Below, in pieces: positions 31,188 through 32,506 of a DNA stretch of 32,506 nucleotides. The DNA is taken from NCBI GenBank assembly GCA_964632945.1, contig CAZWCX010000085.1, forward strand, positions 1-32,506. Reading direction: 5' to 3'. The notes below the pieces were generated by a model, which saw only the letters and a program-made list of their open reading frames with translations, was not told the origin of the DNA and did not search any database. Source of the stretch: CAZWCX01 sp964632945. GTDB taxonomy: Bacteria > Planctomycetota > MHYJ01 > WSZJ01 > CAZWCX01. Position 1 is the first letter of the stretch. Each line of letters begins with the position of its first letter. The position numbers and the translations under genes were made by a program.

Positions 31188-32036
31188 ATGAGTCAAACGG
31201 AACCGATCCGCTCCCGCCGCGACGTGGGGGGTCCCCGCGTCTTGCCCGTCTTTCGGGCGCTGGCGGTGACGATGTGGGTACTGTTCGCGGCATCCCGCGT
31301 CCTGGACCAGCATCCCGAGGTGTTTCGCCGGGGCCTTCAGGAAGTCCTGGGACTCAGCGGCGAGCGCGTCCTCCGCGACTTCTGGCTCTGGCAGCTCGGC
31401 ACCCACGTCCTGTTCCACAAGAACATCTTCCTGCTGGTCGTGAACACGCTCCTCATGCTCACGGCCGGGGCGGAACTCGAGCAGCGCTGGGGCACGTGGA
31501 AGTTCCTCCTCTTCACCGGCATCGCGGGCCTGGGCGGGGGCATCCTCAGTTGCCTCGTCGACCCCGAGGGACGCGCCTATGGCGCAACCGGGGCGGTCAT
31601 GGCGGTGGCCTTCGCGGGGATGCTGGCCTTCCCCGATCGCCAGTACTTCGGACTCCTGCGGGCCCGCCATCTCTTTTGGCTCGCGCTGGTGACCGAGTTC
31701 GTCGCCTGTCTTTTCCTGCTTTCCGAGCCGGGGAATCCGGATCACGTCCGCTGGCCGCACCTGTCGCTCCTCTTCGGCGGTTTGGCCGCGGGCTGGATCT
31801 TCATTCGCACGGAACCGAGCGTGAGTCGCGCGACTTACGTCTGGCTGCGCCGCCGCGACATCCGCCGGAAGCGCGAGATGGTCAAGATCCGGCGCAAGGT
31901 GGACGAGATCCTGGAGAAGATCAAGGTCTTCGGCATGGACCACCTGAGCCGCAAGGAGCGCGCCTTTCTGCTGCGCGCGAGCCGGCTCTTCCAAAAGGAA
32001 ATCTCGTCGGAATCCGAGGTCGCTCATCGCGACTAA
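31188..32036 (+). CDS. Rhomboid-like membrane protein with Thr in place of catalytic Ser
   Basis: A 282-aa protein from ATG 31188 (an in-frame GTG at 31179 is an alternative; both have weak ribosome sites). About six TM segments lie between residues 20 and 205. Rhomboid hallmarks are present: HVLFHKNIFLLVVNTLLML (73-91), GAELEQRWG (94-102) and H191 in HLSLLFGGLAAGW for the catalytic His. The GxSG serine is replaced by Thr: YGATGAVM, T134. The C-terminal tail (~215-282) is basic/acidic with VDEILEKIKVFGMDHLSRKERAFLLRAS, a 'di-helical' segment often seen after planctomycete rhomboids. With Thr the protease may be inactive, i.e. an iRhom/derlin-like pseudoprotease, or very slow. Confidence 0.82.
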   Translation: MSQTEPIRSRRDVGGPRVLPVFRALAVTMWVLFAASRVLDQHPEVFRRGLQEVLGLSGERVLRDFWLWQLGTHVLFHKNIFLLVVNTLLMLTAGAELEQRWGTWKFLLFTGIAGLGGGILSCLVDPEGRAYGATGAVMAVAFAGMLAFPDRQYFGLLRARHLFWLALVTEFVACLFLLSEPGNPDHVRWPHLSLLFGGLAAGWIFIRTEPSVSRATYVWLRRRDIRRKREMVKIRRKVDEILEKIKVFGMDHLSRKERAFLLRASRLFQKEISSESEVAHRD

Positions 32037-32135
32037 GTCCGGCGCAGGCCGATCACGCTCAAGTCCGGCCCCCTTCCGCGACGATCAACCCTGTTGCCGG
32101 GACGCGCCCGGCACGGTGGGTGTGGGGGTGTCGCC

Positions 32136-32417
32136 ATGTTCGACGCCGGGTCCCGGACCCAGGCACTGGCCTGGGTCGTGCTCTTGACCTCCGCGATCGC
32201 GGGGTTCGGGTATGTCGTCCTGGTGGTGTCGGAATACGTCCGCGCGGCCAGCGTCCGCACGTTCGAGGAACTGCGGCGCCGGGAGCGCGAAAAACGACTC
32301 GCCCGGCTGGCGGCCATGGGCTACAAGCCGCGCGAGATCGAGAATCTGGAGCGTTTGGGCGCCGCGGAGCTGGCCCGCCGCATCAAGGCCACGGTGAACT
32401 CCCCGGACGCCTCCTAG
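32136..32417 (+). CDS. Small single-pass membrane protein of unknown function
   Basis: A 93-aa protein; GGGGGTG lies 5 nt before ATG 32136. One N-terminal membrane helix (~10-32, ALAWVVLLTSAIAGFGYVVLV) is followed by a basic, highly helical cytoplasmic part (FEELRRREREKRLARLAAMG) and a short helix pair KPREIENLERLGAAELARRI. No family is recognised. It follows the rhomboid-like gene on the same strand after 99 nt and may share its transcript. Its TAG stop lies within the first bases of the right-hand hairpin repeat. Confidence 0.7.
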   Translation: MFDAGSRTQALAWVVLLTSAIAGFGYVVLVVSEYVRAASVRTFEELRRREREKRLARLAAMGYKPREIENLERLGAAELARRIKATVNSPDAS

Positions 32418-32506
32418 CCCGGATGATTCACGAACCGCTTCGCGCTGCGCCAACCATCCGGCTCCGGCCGGCCATGAAGGCCGTCCGGAGCAGGACTGCC
32501 TCGCCC
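32415..32506. repeat. Dispersed double-hairpin repeat, right copy (inverted)
   Basis: The reverse complement of this stretch aligns with positions 4-95. It begins with TAGCCCGG, whose TAG is the stop codon of the upstream gene, and runs to the window edge. The outer hairpin is well kept; the inner stem is diverged (several mismatches and G-U pairs) but still foldable, with a CTTCG-type loop. Confidence 0.85.

Overview
The window is a GC-rich bacterial segment with dense coding on both strands. The promoters are clear sigma-70-type sites (TTGACN, 16-18 bp, TANNNT). It holds 24 protein genes, one tRNA-Thr(CGU) and several intrinsic terminators. The gene content suggests a Planctomycetota-like or related environmental lineage, although no single marker here proves it. 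The pointers are a secreted toroid-fold (prenyltransferase-like) protein, stand-alone GspE-N/MshEN modules, a rhomboid with a charged C-terminal tail, a Tad-like fragment, and many STAS or kinase signalling proteins. Both ends lie inside inverted copies of one dispersed hairpin repeat, and a 100-N gap sits inside a coding tandem repeat. The window therefore looks like a metagenome scaffold that broke at repeats.

Layout. 1-2154: a hairpin repeat, a small YjfB-like motility protein (-) and a secreted alpha/alpha-toroid protein (+). 2231-5577 (-): a 999-aa ClpA/B-type double AAA+ ATPase fused to a complete class-I release-factor (RF2)-like module without the GGQ loop, followed 2 nt later by a HIT protein. 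5801-9467: a divergent protein kinase, an acidic MshEN protein (-) and a STAS / zinc-ribbon / anti-sigma-kinase-like fusion (+). 9622-12007: a secreted esterase (-) divergent from an Xre-type regulator (+). 12252-14591: a NicO-family Ni/Co transporter with an EF-hand and an Ala-His-Asp-His repeat (-), and tatA (+). 14940-17874 (-): a coiled-coil protein and a STAS protein with four MshEN-like motifs and a 72-nt repeat linker. 18131-20969 (+): an atypical DnaA, a lipoprotein and a PilZ protein, with tRNA-Thr on the other strand. 21504-24747 (+): an operon of DUF35, thiolase-like, thiolase-like and DUF35 genes. 24866-28382 (-): a C39-peptidase ABC exporter followed by its HlyD-type adaptor. 28698-32417 (+): a short Tad-like protein, a structured non-coding stretch, HU, glutaryl-CoA dehydrogenase, a rhomboid-like protein lacking the catalytic serine, and a small membrane protein.

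How the genes work together. The clearest functional units are the mirrored thiolase/DUF35 operon (probably acyl-CoA C-C bond cleavage or formation), the C39 ABC plus HlyD exporter pair, and the STAS-repeat/coiled-coil pair. The AAA+/release-factor fusion is the strongest candidate for an undescribed system. It looks like an unfoldase carrying a ribosome-A-site-shaped module that cannot hydrolyse peptidyl-tRNA by the usual mechanism.
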